A DNA stretch of 64,000 nucleotides from Shouchella oshimensis (GCF_002019765.1 NZ_KV917380.1:3178576-3242575), one strand, 5' to 3'; positions 1 to 8,691 are shown, counted from the stretch's first letter. Notes: generated by a model not told the origin, from the sequence alone. A program made the numbers and translations.

Positions 1-981
1 TTACTCGGTCTTTTAATAGGCTCTATTGGCAGTGCGCCAGCCGTGGCTGAGTATCGTTATACATTTGGTTCTTTGTATTTATCGAATGGTGTTTCATTGC
101 CTGTCGTAGCTCTTGCTATCTTCGCTTTTCCAATTATGATCACAATGCTTTCAAGTAAAGGAAGCATTACAAACAATCGACCGATTAAAGGCGGAATTAT
201 GAAAGGTGTTATAGACTCTCTTCGAAATAAGTTTTTAGTGTTTCGTAGTGCTGTTATTGGCACATTAATTGGATTTGTTCCTGGTCTTGGAGGTAGTGTT
301 GTCGACTGGATTGCTTATGGTGCTGCCCAAAAAACAGTCAAAAACAATACCTTTGGTCAAGGGGATATAAGAGGAGTGATTGCGCCAGAAAGTGCGAACA
401 ATGCAAAAGAAGGAGGCTCATTAGTACCTACTTTATTATTTGGAATACCTGGATCAGGGACAACCGCTATTCTGTTAGGTGGTTTAACACTTATGGGACT
501 AGAAGCAGGTCCAAGAATGCTTGGTGCCGACTTGCCTGTTACGTTATCCATTGTCTGGACACTTGTTTTCGCAAATATTTTCGGGGCATTACTTTGCATG
601 GCTTTAATACGACCTATATCGAAAATTAGCTTTATTCCAAGTGAAAAGATTGTGCCGTTTTTACTTGTGTTGCTTATTCTAGGTGCCTATCAATCTAATT
701 TCTCATGGGGCGATATTATCGTTTTTATCGCGATCGGTCTATTAGGCTATATGATGACCATTTTAGACTGGCCAAGACCTCCATTATTAATTGGGTTTGT
801 CCTTGCGATTTCAGCTGAAAGATACTATTGGATTTCCATTGAGCGCTATGGATGGGAATGGCTTACAAACCCTATTGTTATTGGAATTGGTCTTGTTATC
901 GCCTTTCTCTTAACTGGAGGGATGTTAATGAAACGGTTTAGTAAATCCGTTGAGTCAAAAGGAGGAGATATGTCGCTATGA
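1..981 (+). CDS. Tripartite tricarboxylate transporter large permease TctA (5'-truncated by window edge)
   Basis: The reading frame is open from base 1, so the gene begins upstream of the window; about 326 residues remain of a family usually near 500. The protein is the large multi-spanning membrane subunit of a TTT (TctABC) secondary transporter, which takes up carboxylates with the help of an extracellular binding protein. Visible are the family-like segments PGLGGSVVDWIAYG, APESANNAKEGGSLVPTL and FGIPGSGTTAILLGG followed by repeated hydrophobic helices. The next gene encodes the small subunit and overlaps by four bases (ATGA), so the two are translationally coupled. The substrate is unknown; the downstream PrpF-like isomerase suggests a tricarboxylate or methylcitrate/oxalomesaconate-type acid (inference). 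Confidence 0.9.
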   Translation, partial: LLGLLIGSIGSAPAVAEYRYTFGSLYLSNGVSLPVVALAIFAFPIMITMLSSKGSITNNRPIKGGIMKGVIDSLRNKFLVFRSAVIGTLIGFVPGLGGSVVDWIAYGAAQKTVKNNTFGQGDIRGVIAPESANNAKEGGSLVPTLLFGIPGSGTTAILLGGLTLMGLEAGPRMLGADLPVTLSIVWTLVFANIFGALLCMALIRPISKISFIPSEKIVPFLLVLLILGAYQSNFSWGDIIVFIAIGLLGYMMTILDWPRPPLLIGFVLAISAERYYWISIERYGWEWLTNPIVIGIGLVIAFLLTGGMLMKRFSKSVESKGGDMSL

Positions 982-1412
982 ATAAAGACATTTTAAATAT
1001 TGTTTTTACACTATTTCTCTGCATTGTCTTTGGGAGCGCCGCCATTCTTGCTTTAGAATTTTCTCGACTTGCTCAGTTTTTTCCACTTTATGTATCGGTA
1101 GCCGGGACCATACTGTCCATTATTTATCTTATCGTTTTGCTAATTCAATACAATAAAAATCGTCACGAACACGAACGGATTGCTTTTATTAAACCGTTGC
1201 GATACATCGGCTGGATCGTTGGTTATATCGGGGTTATTTACGTCTTTGGTATGTTTATCGCAACCAGCTTGTTTATTCTTAGCTTTCTGCTCATAGAAAC
1301 AACGATGGTTTGGTGGAAATCGCTCATTTCTGTAGTGTGTGTGCTTGTCGCTATTTCCACTGCCAGCCGTTTGCTCGGTGTTTATTGGCCAACAAATATT
1401 CTAGGTTTTTAA
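978..1412 (+). CDS. Tripartite tricarboxylate transporter small subunit TctB family
   Basis: A 144-residue protein with four predicted hydrophobic helices, the size and pattern expected for TctB, the small membrane subunit of TTT transporters. Its ATG overlaps the TGA stop of the tctA-like gene. No conserved catalytic motif is expected in this family; the call rests on size, topology and position. The binding protein TctC is not in the window and may lie upstream of tctA. The stop codon TAA is part of the Shine-Dalgarno sequence AAGGAG of the following isomerase gene, so the three genes form one operon. Confidence 0.8.
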   Translation: MNKDILNIVFTLFLCIVFGSAAILALEFSRLAQFFPLYVSVAGTILSIIYLIVLLIQYNKNRHEHERIAFIKPLRYIGWIVGYIGVIYVFGMFIATSLFILSFLLIETTMVWWKSLISVVCVLVAISTASRLLGVYWPTNILGF

Positions 1413-1424
1413 GGAGTGATAGAT

Positions 1425-2576
1425 GTGAGAGAATTTGAACGTATCCGTGCAGCCATCATACGAGGAGGCACAAGTAAAGGTGTCTATATATTAGAACATG
1501 AACTACCTAGCAATCCCGTTGTTCGTGACCAAGTCATTCTTTCGATCTATGGAAATGATAAGCGCCAAATAGATGGATTAGGTGGGGCAGATGCTTTAAC
1601 AAGCAAATTCGCAATGGTATCGGTCTCTACAAGAGAGGATGCGGATATTGCTTATACATTTGGACAGGTGGGAATTGGCACAAAAACAATTGATTACGGG
1701 ACAAATTGCGGGAACATTTTAAGTGGCGTTGGCCCTTATGCGATTGATGAAGGCCTCGTTCCTCCAGTCGAACCAATTACAAAGGTTCGCATTTACAATA
1801 CGAATACAAATAAAATCATTATCGCTCATGTTCCTGTCTTTAATGGACGATCTGTTTTTACAGGTGATTTCTCCATTGATGGTGTTCCTGGTACTGGAGC
1901 CGAGATTTTGCTTGAATTCGAGCACGCGGCGGGAGCCGTAACAGGCTCGCTGTTTCCAACAGGAAATCGCAAAGACACTCTCTCTATTTCAACTGGAGAT
2001 GTTGAAGTAAGCATTCTCGATGTGACGACTGCTGTTGTTTTTATGCATGCTCAGTCCATTGGGCTAAAGGGAACTGAATTGCCGGCACAATTAACCGTTG
2101 AGCAACTTTACCAGCTTGAAGAAATTCGGAGCGAGGGTGCCAAACTGCTCGGATTTGTTAAAAAGAGAGATGAAGCAACAGCGGTTACACCAGCAAGCCC
2201 TAAGCTGATTCTTGTACGTGAACCATGTGCGTATCAAACCACAGCAAATGCGATGATTAGAAAAGATGAGGTTTCATTTGTTAGTCGTGCTATGTCTATG
2301 CAAAAAATGCATCATGCCTTTCCTGTAACGGGTGGTTTATGCACGGCTATCGCCTCGAAGCTAAAAGGGACTGTAGTAGCAGATGTGAATCATGCTAAAC
2401 CATCCTCCAGTATAACGATTGGTCATCCGTCTGGCACGATGGGGTTTTCTGCAGAAGTGGAAGAACAGGAATATGGAGAGCCGATTATTAAACAAGCTGC
2501 TGTTGCACGAACGTCTCGAAGGTTAATGGAAGGCTATACGTATGTCCCTCGTTCTATTTTTTGGCAGTCCTCATGA
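1425..2576 (+). CDS. PrpF-family isomerase (2-methylaconitate isomerase / 4-oxalomesaconate tautomerase-like)
   Basis: About 383 residues. The N-terminus (RAAIIRGGTSKGVY) and the segment DYGTNCGNILSGVGPYA are characteristic of PrpF enzymes, which have a diaminopimelate-epimerase fold and shift double bonds or cis-trans isomerise unsaturated tricarboxylates; the Cys in TNCGN lies at the family active site. I chose GTG 1425 because AAGGAG at 1411-1416 sits eight bases upstream; an in-frame GTG at 1416 would overlap that ribosome binding site. The gene is in an operon with the TctA/TctB transporter, suggesting that the transported acid is the substrate. The exact substrate cannot be told from sequence. 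Confidence 0.85.
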   Translation: MREFERIRAAIIRGGTSKGVYILEHELPSNPVVRDQVILSIYGNDKRQIDGLGGADALTSKFAMVSVSTREDADIAYTFGQVGIGTKTIDYGTNCGNILSGVGPYAIDEGLVPPVEPITKVRIYNTNTNKIIIAHVPVFNGRSVFTGDFSIDGVPGTGAEILLEFEHAAGAVTGSLFPTGNRKDTLSISTGDVEVSILDVTTAVVFMHAQSIGLKGTELPAQLTVEQLYQLEEIRSEGAKLLGFVKKRDEATAVTPASPKLILVREPCAYQTTANAMIRKDEVSFVSRAMSMQKMHHAFPVTGGLCTAIASKLKGTVVADVNHAKPSSSITIGHPSGTMGFSAEVEEQEYGEPIIKQAAVARTSRRLMEGYTYVPRSIFWQSS

Positions 2577-2665
2577 GCTTGTCTGTTATGTTAGGATGAA
2601 TAGCACTTGTTTACATTGACGCCCTTAGGGTCAACATCTATCATTTGTTCTAAAGGGGTGTTCTG

Positions 2666-3052
2666 ATGAGATTTTACTTGGCATCATCGTTTCGTAACGT
2701 GGAAGCTGTCCGCATGCTAGCTACTTCTTTAAAAAAGCTTGGCTACACGCAAACATACGACTGGACTCAGCACCAGCGTGCCTCAGAAGTTCATGAGTTA
2801 AAAGCGATTGGCGAGCTTGAAAAGCAAGCTGTTGAACGAGCCGATTTTTTTATTTTACTATTGCCTGCAGGAAAGGGGAGCCATGTGGAATTAGGGCTTG
2901 CGCTTGCACATCATAAGCCGATTTTGATTTACTCTCCCCCAGGAACAGTCGTCGACCCTTCAACGTTCTATTATCTTAGCGGTGTTACACATCGTGAAAG
3001 TGAGCTAAACGATCTTCCTGCCATTATTGACGAATGGGTTCGTTCAACGTAA
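2666..3052 (+). CDS. Nucleoside 2-deoxyribosyltransferase family protein
   Basis: A 128-residue cytoplasmic protein beginning MRFYLASSF and containing ADFFILLLPAGKGSHVELGLAL, the family pattern in which a Glu after the GSHVE turn serves as nucleophile in deoxyribose transfer between bases. It is slightly shorter than the classic 150-residue enzymes, and many short relatives have no proven activity, so the biochemical role is inferred only. AAAGGGG lies about eight bases before the ATG. It stands alone between the TctAB-PrpF operon and a convergent acetyltransferase gene and ends inside a terminator hairpin. Confidence 0.7.
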   Translation: MRFYLASSFRNVEAVRMLATSLKKLGYTQTYDWTQHQRASEVHELKAIGELEKQAVERADFFILLLPAGKGSHVELGLALAHHKPILIYSPPGTVVDPSTFYYLSGVTHRESELNDLPAIIDEWVRST

Positions 3053-3071
3053 CGAGCCCATTTCCTTTTTT
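3033..3071 (+). terminator. Rho-independent terminator overlapping the end of the deoxyribosyltransferase gene
   Basis: AATGGGTTCGTT pairs with AACGAGCCCATT (one U·G) around a six-base loop, followed by CCTTTTTT. The stop codon of the upstream gene lies between the arms. Confidence 0.75.
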
Positions 3072-3083
3072 AAGGTACTTTAG

Positions 3084-3680
3084 CTAGGTTAATAATCGCT
3101 CGTAGTAAACAAACTGCTGTTCCTTCCCTTTCCACATAAATATTTCTTTGTCACGCCTTACTTCATAAAAACCGTTTTTTACTAGTACTGTTTGAGACGC
3201 TATATGAGCCGAAGTGGTTTTCGCTGTTAGTTTTTGCAAATGAAGATGACGCTGCGCTTCTTCTATTGCTAACGCAAGGGCTTTTTTAGCATAACCTCGA
3301 CCTGAAAATGCTTCTCCTATCCGATACCCTACATCTGCCGTTTCACCACTTATCGTTAGATTAAGACGACCAATAAGTGTTCCTTCCTTGTTGAAAATCA
3401 GATAGAAAAGACCTTGCCCTCTTTCCTCTTCCTTTAATAATTGCACTAAGCTATGACGAAATACTTCTTTTTGATAAAAGGTTTCTCCGCGACTCGGTAC
3501 CATCGTTTCAAAATATATGCGATTCGATTGTTCAAACGAATATAACGTTGTTTCATGTTCTTTGCGAAGTCTTTCTAATTTCAACTCCTCTTGGACTGTT
3601 CGGATAGACTGAGTTTGTCGATTCGACTCGTTCGGTAAGGTTTGATTCGATTTTTCACTTTCTCGTTCTTGTCGCTCCAT
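3084..3680 (-). CDS. GNAT family N-acetyltransferase (RimJ/RimL-like)
   Basis: A 198-residue protein whose C-terminal two thirds has the GNAT fold: GTLIGRLNL strand, VGYRIGEAFSGRGYAKKAL (acetyl-CoA pyrophosphate loop pattern R/Q-x-x-G-x-G/A) and a final segment with NGFYEV. The first ~45 residues are charged, Gln/Glu/Arg rich and probably helical, longer than the usual N-terminus. GGAGAG sits six bases before the ATG, supporting the long form. The substrate, protein N-terminus or small molecule, is unknown. The gene is monocistronic, convergent with the preceding gene and divergent from the alpha/beta hydrolase. Confidence 0.8.
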   Translation of the reverse strand: MERQERESEKSNQTLPNESNRQTQSIRTVQEELKLERLRKEHETTLYSFEQSNRIYFETMVPSRGETFYQKEVFRHSLVQLLKEEERGQGLFYLIFNKEGTLIGRLNLTISGETADVGYRIGEAFSGRGYAKKALALAIEEAQRHLHLQKLTAKTTSAHIASQTVLVKNGFYEVRRDKEIFMWKGKEQQFVYYERLLT

Positions 3681-3775
3681 TGCATTCTCTCCATTTCTTC
3701 TTGTTATGAAAATGTAATCTCACGTTCTGATCGCTAAAAAGCGGGTTTTCTCAGGATTAATTTATTTGATAGCAT

Positions 3776-3804
3776 TTGTAATCAACTTTCGAAGCACGTA
3801 TAAT
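3776..3804 (+). promoter_or_regulatory. SigmaA-type promoter of the alpha/beta hydrolase gene
   Basis: TTGTAA (3776-3781) and TATAAT (3799-3804) are separated by exactly 17 bases, 77 bases upstream of the hydrolase start. Confidence 0.65.
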
Positions 3805-3881
3805 AATGCTACAATCCAATCTAGTAAACTGGTTATCTCTAAACCATCTAAAGAACGAACTACATCTAGGGAGTGGAAAGG

Positions 3882-4847
3882 ATGAAGAAACGCCTCAATT
3901 TTAAAAGTTGGCTAATGAACGCTGTCACCACCTTTGCGGCTCTACTCGTCCTATTGTCAGGTGCACTTGTGTTCGTTGGCTATAAAGCAACGAATCCAGC
4001 AATCCGACTCCTTGAAAGCAATCCTAGTCATTACGATCTTGCCTATGAGGAAGTTCAATTCTCAAATAAATTTGACCAAATCTCCTTAAGTGGTTGGTGG
4101 ATTCCATCGGAGCATAATTCCTTGTTTAATACGGATAAAGCTGTCATTTTTGCTCATGGGTATGGATACAATCGTACTGAAATGCCATTTAGCCCACTAC
4201 AATTAGCCAGCCGCCTAAATAAAGAAGGGTACCACGTGTTTATGTTTGATTTTCGAAACTCAGGTATGTCTGAGCAAGCACCGACAACATTTGGTGGGAA
4301 TGAAAAAACAGACTTATTAAGCGCCATTGATTATGTAAGTGACACATACGAAGTAGAGGATATCGCCTTGATGGGTTGGTCTATGGGCGCCGTAACTTCC
4401 ATTATGGCAGGAGCAGAGTCTGAACAAGTGAAGGCGGTTATTGCGGACTCTCCCTTTGCCAACTTAAGTGAATATGCTGCTGAAAGTTTTCAATATTGGA
4501 CTGGGTTACCAAAATCATTTGCAACAGGAACCACTCGTGCCATCGGTGTCATGGTACCTGGGTTTAACCCAACTGATGTCACCCCGTTATACGCTGCTCA
4601 GTCGTATCCAGAAGATAAAGGGTTGTTTCTGATTCACTCTATGCAAGACGGCGCCATTCCTTATTCCGAATCTGAAGCTATTCATCAGAGTGCTTCTGGA
4701 AGCGAACTTTGGCTCCCTGAAAAAGGCGGACATATCCGTAGTTACTTTCATTTCGAAAGTGAATACGAAGAACGGGTATTGAACTTTCTAGACCGTCATT
4801 TCATTAAGCATGAACCATTTATTTCTGATCCGATATACTTTTCTTAA
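3882..4847 (+). CDS. Membrane-anchored alpha/beta hydrolase
   Basis: About 321 residues. An N-terminal hydrophobic helix (residues ~12-32) probably anchors the protein with the catalytic domain outside. The fold is shown by FAHGYGYNR (oxyanion strand), the nucleophile elbow GWSMGA, an acid in SMQDGAIP and a terminal KGGHIRSY His, giving a complete Ser-Asp-His triad. ATG 3882 is preferred because AGGGAG ends eight bases before it; the in-frame GTG at 3873 lies within that ribosome binding site. Such proteins are esterases or lipases of unknown substrate. The gene has its own promoter and terminator. Confidence 0.82.
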   Translation: MKKRLNFKSWLMNAVTTFAALLVLLSGALVFVGYKATNPAIRLLESNPSHYDLAYEEVQFSNKFDQISLSGWWIPSEHNSLFNTDKAVIFAHGYGYNRTEMPFSPLQLASRLNKEGYHVFMFDFRNSGMSEQAPTTFGGNEKTDLLSAIDYVSDTYEVEDIALMGWSMGAVTSIMAGAESEQVKAVIADSPFANLSEYAAESFQYWTGLPKSFATGTTRAIGVMVPGFNPTDVTPLYAAQSYPEDKGLFLIHSMQDGAIPYSESEAIHQSASGSELWLPEKGGHIRSYFHFESEYEERVLNFLDRHFIKHEPFISDPIYFS

Positions 4848-4885
4848 AACCTTGTTGACCTAATTGGTGAACAAGGTTTTGTTTT
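4846..4885 (+). terminator. Terminator of the alpha/beta hydrolase gene
   Basis: AAAACCTTGTT pairs perfectly with AACAAGGTTTT around a 13-base loop, followed by GTTTTC. The near-symmetric A/T flanks allow function in both directions, but only the plus-strand gene ends here. Confidence 0.7.
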
Positions 4886-4915
4886 CATTTTCTCATAAAA
4901 TTCATTCAACCACTT

Positions 4916-4954
4916 AAATGACACATGTCATTTATTTTTAATGACAGCCGTGTC
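4916..4954 (+). promoter_or_regulatory. Candidate operator of the DesK/DesR-like operon (two dyads)
   Basis: AAATGACA-CA-TGTCATTT (4916-4933) is a perfect 8+8 inverted repeat. A second, weaker dyad ATGACA-GCCG-TGTC (4941-4954) lies about 24 bases further on, roughly two helical turns. DesR-class regulators bind TGACA/TGTCA-like dyads as paired dimers, so autoregulation by the downstream response regulator is plausible; this is inference. Confidence 0.5.
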
Positions 4955-5007
4955 TAGTTTCACTTAAAGCTACATTTTATACTGATACTCAAGCTATACT
5001 AAAAGGA

Positions 5008-6159
5008 GTGAATGATGACCCTAGAGAGGATGGCTTGCTTTTGTTTTTTTACCCGCGTAATCAGCTCAAATTATTTTTTTTAGACTTAAGTATATTTGCT
5101 TTTTTATTGTTTATCTTGCTTCAAGATGAGTCTGAACTTTCTTATTTCATTCGCATACTTGCCTTTATCCTTATCCTCTTCTTATATGTTATCACATTGA
5201 ACTTCAAGAAGTGGCTACATGTTCTAAGTAGTTTACTAGGCATTTTGCTGTTCACCTTTTTAGCTATTCAAACAAGTCCAAATCTGCTTATCTACTTATT
5301 TGTTTTTTCAGATGCCAGCGGGAATGTAAAGATTACACCCTATATTTTGCTTACCCAAATCGGATTGGTATTGAGTTACGTAACCGTATCTAGCATTTCC
5401 TATGGGGACCCTTTTGCTTTTCTTACAACGATGTTCTTCCCCTTTCTCTTTCTTCAGCTAGCATTACCATACGTTATTCGAATGATTAAGCGTACACAAA
5501 GTTTGGAGAGGGATCTAGCTGTTGTTAATAAAGAAATTGAGTCCCTAATTAAAGAAGAAGAACGAAACCGAATAGCAAGGGATCTACATGACACTCTTGG
5601 TCATACCATGGCAGTGATTAAATTTAAAAGTGAGCTAGCCATTCGCCTAATGGATCAAGACTCGAAACGAGCAAAACTTGAAATGAAAGCTGTGCTAGAG
5701 GAAATAAAGGGTGCTTCTAAACAAGTACGAGAGGTAGTATCAGAATTAAAGCACATACGCATTCAAGATGAACTACTACACGGTGATTCACTTTTCAAAG
5801 GAACCTATATCAACTACTTCATTACTGGTCAGCACTCCATTCCCCAGTTATCAGAAGTAACAGAGTCCATGCTAGCGCTTAGCATTCGAGAAGCTCTGTT
5901 AAATTGTTACAAGCATAGTCGAGCCGATCGCGTTCATGTCCATTTTTCACTAAAAGATGCTACCCTGACGTGTGAAATAAAAGACGACGGCGTTGGACTG
6001 CCGCAAGAACGAGATCTTGATGGCACAGGTATACAATCTATTCAAGAACGAATGGCTTTCGTTAATGGGAAAAGCGAATGGAATCAACCTACCACTGGGA
6101 ATGGTGTTACGATCACTCTACTCTTGCCAATAATTGATAAAGGAGGGAACGCTCTATGA
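5008..6159 (+). CDS. DesK-like sensor histidine kinase (start codon uncertain)
   Basis: Up to 383 residues. Four to five hydrophobic helices fill the first ~160 residues, followed by a coiled linker, an HisKA_3 phosphoacceptor site EERNRIARDLHDTLGH, and an HATPase domain with REALLNCYKHS (N box), DDGVGL (G1) and GTGIQSIQERM. This is the NarL-type kinase class that includes the membrane-fluidity thermosensor DesK. The start is odd. GTG 5008 is buried in the ribosome binding site AAAAGGAG, whereas ATG 5015, ideally spaced, is in another frame and joins the kinase frame only if the T7 run at 5044-5050 gained a base. TTG 5035 is a third option. The stop overlaps the next ATG (ATGA). Confidence 0.85.
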   Translation: MNDDPREDGLLLFFYPRNQLKLFFLDLSIFAFLLFILLQDESELSYFIRILAFILILFLYVITLNFKKWLHVLSSLLGILLFTFLAIQTSPNLLIYLFVFSDASGNVKITPYILLTQIGLVLSYVTVSSISYGDPFAFLTTMFFPFLFLQLALPYVIRMIKRTQSLERDLAVVNKEIESLIKEEERNRIARDLHDTLGHTMAVIKFKSELAIRLMDQDSKRAKLEMKAVLEEIKGASKQVREVVSELKHIRIQDELLHGDSLFKGTYINYFITGQHSIPQLSEVTESMLALSIREALLNCYKHSRADRVHVHFSLKDATLTCEIKDDGVGLPQERDLDGTGIQSIQERMAFVNGKSEWNQPTTGNGVTITLLLPIIDKGGNAL

Positions 6160-6767
6160 TTCACATTTTCATTGCTGAGGATCAAACGATTCTGAGGGAT
6201 GCATTAACTTCTCTCATTCATTTAGAGGCCGATATGAACGTCATTGGTCAAGCTAGGACTGGAAAAGAGGTACTAGCATCTCCCATCATTCAAAAGGTAG
6301 ATGTTCTCTTAATGGACATTGAAATGCCAGAAGGAACAGGTCTTGAAACAGCAGCTAAACTGAAAGACATTGGTTTTAACGGTAAAATTGCGTTACTTAC
6401 CACTTTTTCTCGTGCAGGCTATATCGAATCTGCCATGCGAATTGGTGTAAATGGCTATTTGCTAAAAGATGAAGCGATTGAAGATCTTGTTCATGGCATA
6501 CGTCGGGTGTACAGGGGTGACACCGTTGTTTCACAAGCACTTCACCAGCAATTGTTTCAACTTCAACACAATCCTTTAACAGAGCGGGAACAACAACTAC
6601 TATCTTCCATATTGATTGGGAAAACGACCGAAATGATGGCAAAAGAACACTTTCTGTCTATTGGTACTGTCCGAAATTATTTATCTACTGCTATGCAAAA
6701 ATTACAAACAACAAATCGATTTGAAGCAGCGCAAAAAGCAAATGAGAAAGGTTGGTTAACATCATGA
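6156..6767 (+). CDS. NarL/FixJ-type response regulator (DesR-like)
   Basis: A 203-residue two-domain regulator. The receiver domain shows the acidic pair AEDQ, phosphoacceptor Asp in LLMDIEMP, the switch Thr in LLTTFS and Lys in YLLKDEA. The C-terminal LuxR-type helix-turn-helix begins LTEREQQLL and contains SIGTVRNYLSTAMQKL, close to the DesR pattern. It is translationally coupled to the kinase, which presumably phosphorylates it. Unlike the Bacillus subtilis des locus, no fatty acid desaturase is adjacent; the nearest downstream gene is a membrane protein of unknown function, the likely co-regulated partner. Confidence 0.87.
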   Translation: MIHIFIAEDQTILRDALTSLIHLEADMNVIGQARTGKEVLASPIIQKVDVLLMDIEMPEGTGLETAAKLKDIGFNGKIALLTTFSRAGYIESAMRIGVNGYLLKDEAIEDLVHGIRRVYRGDTVVSQALHQQLFQLQHNPLTEREQQLLSSILIGKTTEMMAKEHFLSIGTVRNYLSTAMQKLQTTNRFEAAQKANEKGWLTS

Positions 6768-6783
6768 AAGGAGTTATGTTGGA

Positions 6784-7434
6784 ATGAGTTTAATTGTGAA
6801 CTATGGAGGAATTGTTTTTATTACTCTAGAGGTTCTCTCTTTACTTTGTCTGTTGTTGTTCGGTTTAACACGATATTGGTTCAACCGCAAAGCCTTAAGC
6901 ACTCTCTTTATATTTTTATTTATTTTTATTACGGTTTTAGAAGCGGTACTCGCTTGGTTACTTTATCGAGAAACAGGAGAAATCTCTTCTTTACAAATTA
7001 TTATTACCATCTTTGTTCTTTACGCCGTTACTTTTGGTTACCAAGATTTTCGAAAACTTGATCGTTGGATGAAGAAAAAAATTGGTCAATGGCGTGGAGT
7101 CAACTTACTAACGGCTGACGATCATCGCGCAGTTGAAAAACAAAAAGATCCCGCATACAAAGCAAAGCACTATCGACATACTGCTTTTATTCATATCGGT
7201 ATTTTCTTAAGTGCACAAGTGATTTTCTTTTCATTAGGAACAGAATCCATTGTTGAAGCCTTTTCTTATCTTCAAGATTGGTCCTGGTTAAACGGGGAGA
7301 CACCGATTCAATCTACCCCCTATCCAAATGAAACCATTTATAGTATTTCCATGATTTGGGGCATTGTCTTTGTCGTCGATATGATCTATTCATGGTCATA
7401 CACCCTTTTTCCACAAAAGACAAAAACGTTTTAG
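6784..7434 (+). CDS. Hypothetical multi-pass membrane protein in the two-component operon
   Basis: A 216-residue protein with about five hydrophobic helices: three in residues 5-90, then a basic cytoplasmic loop containing AEKQKDPAYKAKHYRHT-type charged residues, then two more helices around 130-155 and 185-205. I do not recognise a family. GAAAGGAG lies upstream with suitable spacing and the gene begins 16 bases after the response regulator stop, so it belongs to the same transcript. A role in membrane physiology is inferred from the DesK/DesR-like neighbours only. Confidence 0.7.
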   Translation: MSLIVNYGGIVFITLEVLSLLCLLLFGLTRYWFNRKALSTLFIFLFIFITVLEAVLAWLLYRETGEISSLQIIITIFVLYAVTFGYQDFRKLDRWMKKKIGQWRGVNLLTADDHRAVEKQKDPAYKAKHYRHTAFIHIGIFLSAQVIFFSLGTESIVEAFSYLQDWSWLNGETPIQSTPYPNETIYSISMIWGIVFVVDMIYSWSYTLFPQKTKTF

Positions 7435-7514
7435 CAGTCTTATTTTGTCTGTCTATTTCTTCTCTCGATCCATATACTTCATTATAGAAGCGATACGAGG
7501 AGGGAAATCAACAC

Positions 7515-8441
7515 ATGAGCATTGCGCCGCCACGACTCAATCAAGGTGACACGGTAGGTATTGTTACGTTAGGTAGTCCACTTTCAGCTGACACCATTCG
7601 TACTCGAATTGATTATTTAGAACAGCTTGGTTTTAACACCCTTTTAGGCGAAAGTGTGTTTAATCGAACAGGATTTTTAGCTGGGTCTGCCGAGAGTAGA
7701 GCGAATGACTTTATGAGTATGGTGTTAAATCCAGACGTAAAATGGATATTGCCAACCCGAGGGGGGGTAGGCGTCGCAGGTATGATCCCTTATCTTGATT
7801 TCACACAAATTCGCGATAATCCTAAGATTATTTCTGGCTACAGTGATATAACAATCCTTTTAAATGCACTCTATCAATTTGCCAATCTTATTACATTTCA
7901 AGGGTTACTTTTAATTGATTTTCGTGATAGTACACCGGCTTATAATTTTGATCAATTTTTTTCAGCGACAATGAATGGGAATGCGCCATACTTATTCCTC
8001 AACCCCCCTGGGATACCTTTGCAAGGAAAGGTTGATGGAGTCGGAACAGGTGAACTCATTGGCGGTAATTTAACGTCTTTTGTTGATTCGTTGGGTACAC
8101 CTTATGAAATCAATACGAGGGGAAAAGTCATCTTTCTTGAAGATACACACGAAGCAACGAATACGATTTATCGCTATTTAGCTCACTTAGAAGCAGCAGG
8201 GAAATTTGAGGATTGTGAAGCTATTCTGATGGGGACATGTACTGATTGTCCAGTTTCCTACAATACAAGTTACCAAGACTTAATCGAAACGTTTATTGTC
8301 CCTTTAGGCAAACCTTTAGTGACCAATGTTCAATCGGCGCACAATTATTACAAAGGAACATTACCTATTGGTGCGAATGTTCGAGTTGATGGTACCAATG
8401 GAACCATTACCGTCCTAGATAATACTGTAGCCGACCGCTAA
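7515..8441 (+). CDS. LD-carboxypeptidase / microcin-immunity-like peptidase (family S66)
   Basis: A 308-residue serine peptidase. The S66 catalytic elements are visible: the nucleophile Ser in SGYSDITILL, the Glu region GKVIFLEDTHEA, and the His in SAHNYYKGTLPIG. The N-terminal part GDTVGIVTLGSPL and TRGGVG are also typical. Members remove the terminal D-Ala from muropeptide tetrapeptides during wall recycling, or, in MccF, cleave the antibiotic microcin C; which applies here cannot be decided. No signal peptide is seen, so it acts in the cytoplasm. GAGGAGGG precedes the ATG. Confidence 0.87.
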   Translation: MSIAPPRLNQGDTVGIVTLGSPLSADTIRTRIDYLEQLGFNTLLGESVFNRTGFLAGSAESRANDFMSMVLNPDVKWILPTRGGVGVAGMIPYLDFTQIRDNPKIISGYSDITILLNALYQFANLITFQGLLLIDFRDSTPAYNFDQFFSATMNGNAPYLFLNPPGIPLQGKVDGVGTGELIGGNLTSFVDSLGTPYEINTRGKVIFLEDTHEATNTIYRYLAHLEAAGKFEDCEAILMGTCTDCPVSYNTSYQDLIETFIVPLGKPLVTNVQSAHNYYKGTLPIGANVRVDGTNGTITVLDNTVADR

Positions 8442-8449
8442 TAAAAAAA

Positions 8450-8645
8450 CACGGCTGAGACAGCGAAACGAAAGGTGAATAGGCCCTGTGAATACCCTCC
8501 CTACCTATAAAAAAGGGACTTCTAATTTGGGCTAGATTCATCTTTCTTTTTTCAGCAACAGCAGTGAACTCACTATGCAGGTATGGTCTAAGATCCTTAT
8601 AATGTCTCAAATTGCTTTTTAAACTAATCACTCGTAACCTCATAC
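8450..8645. repeat. Degenerate dispersed repeat with GCTGAGACA end
   Basis: The left edge AAAAACACGGCTGAGACAG resembles the GAGGCTGGGACA termini of the hairpin element 0.5 kb downstream. The interior can be read on the minus strand as a 78-codon frame with no family features and no ribosome binding site, so I treat it as non-coding repeat DNA. The right boundary near 8645 is approximate. Confidence 0.4.
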
Positions 8646-8691
8646 GTTAGTAAACCTCTTTCTTCATAGAGCCAATTTCTGTATACTTTTA

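Noticed and set aside
2591-2645. Hairpin TTGAC...GTCAA between prpF-like and deoxyribosyltransferase genes
   Set aside because: The stem is short with a bulge and no T-run follows, so it cannot be called a terminator or operator with confidence.
8407-8643. 78-codon minus-strand frame downstream of the S66 peptidase
   Set aside because: It starts in repeat DNA, has no ribosome binding site and overlaps the peptidase end; better explained as a degenerate repeat.
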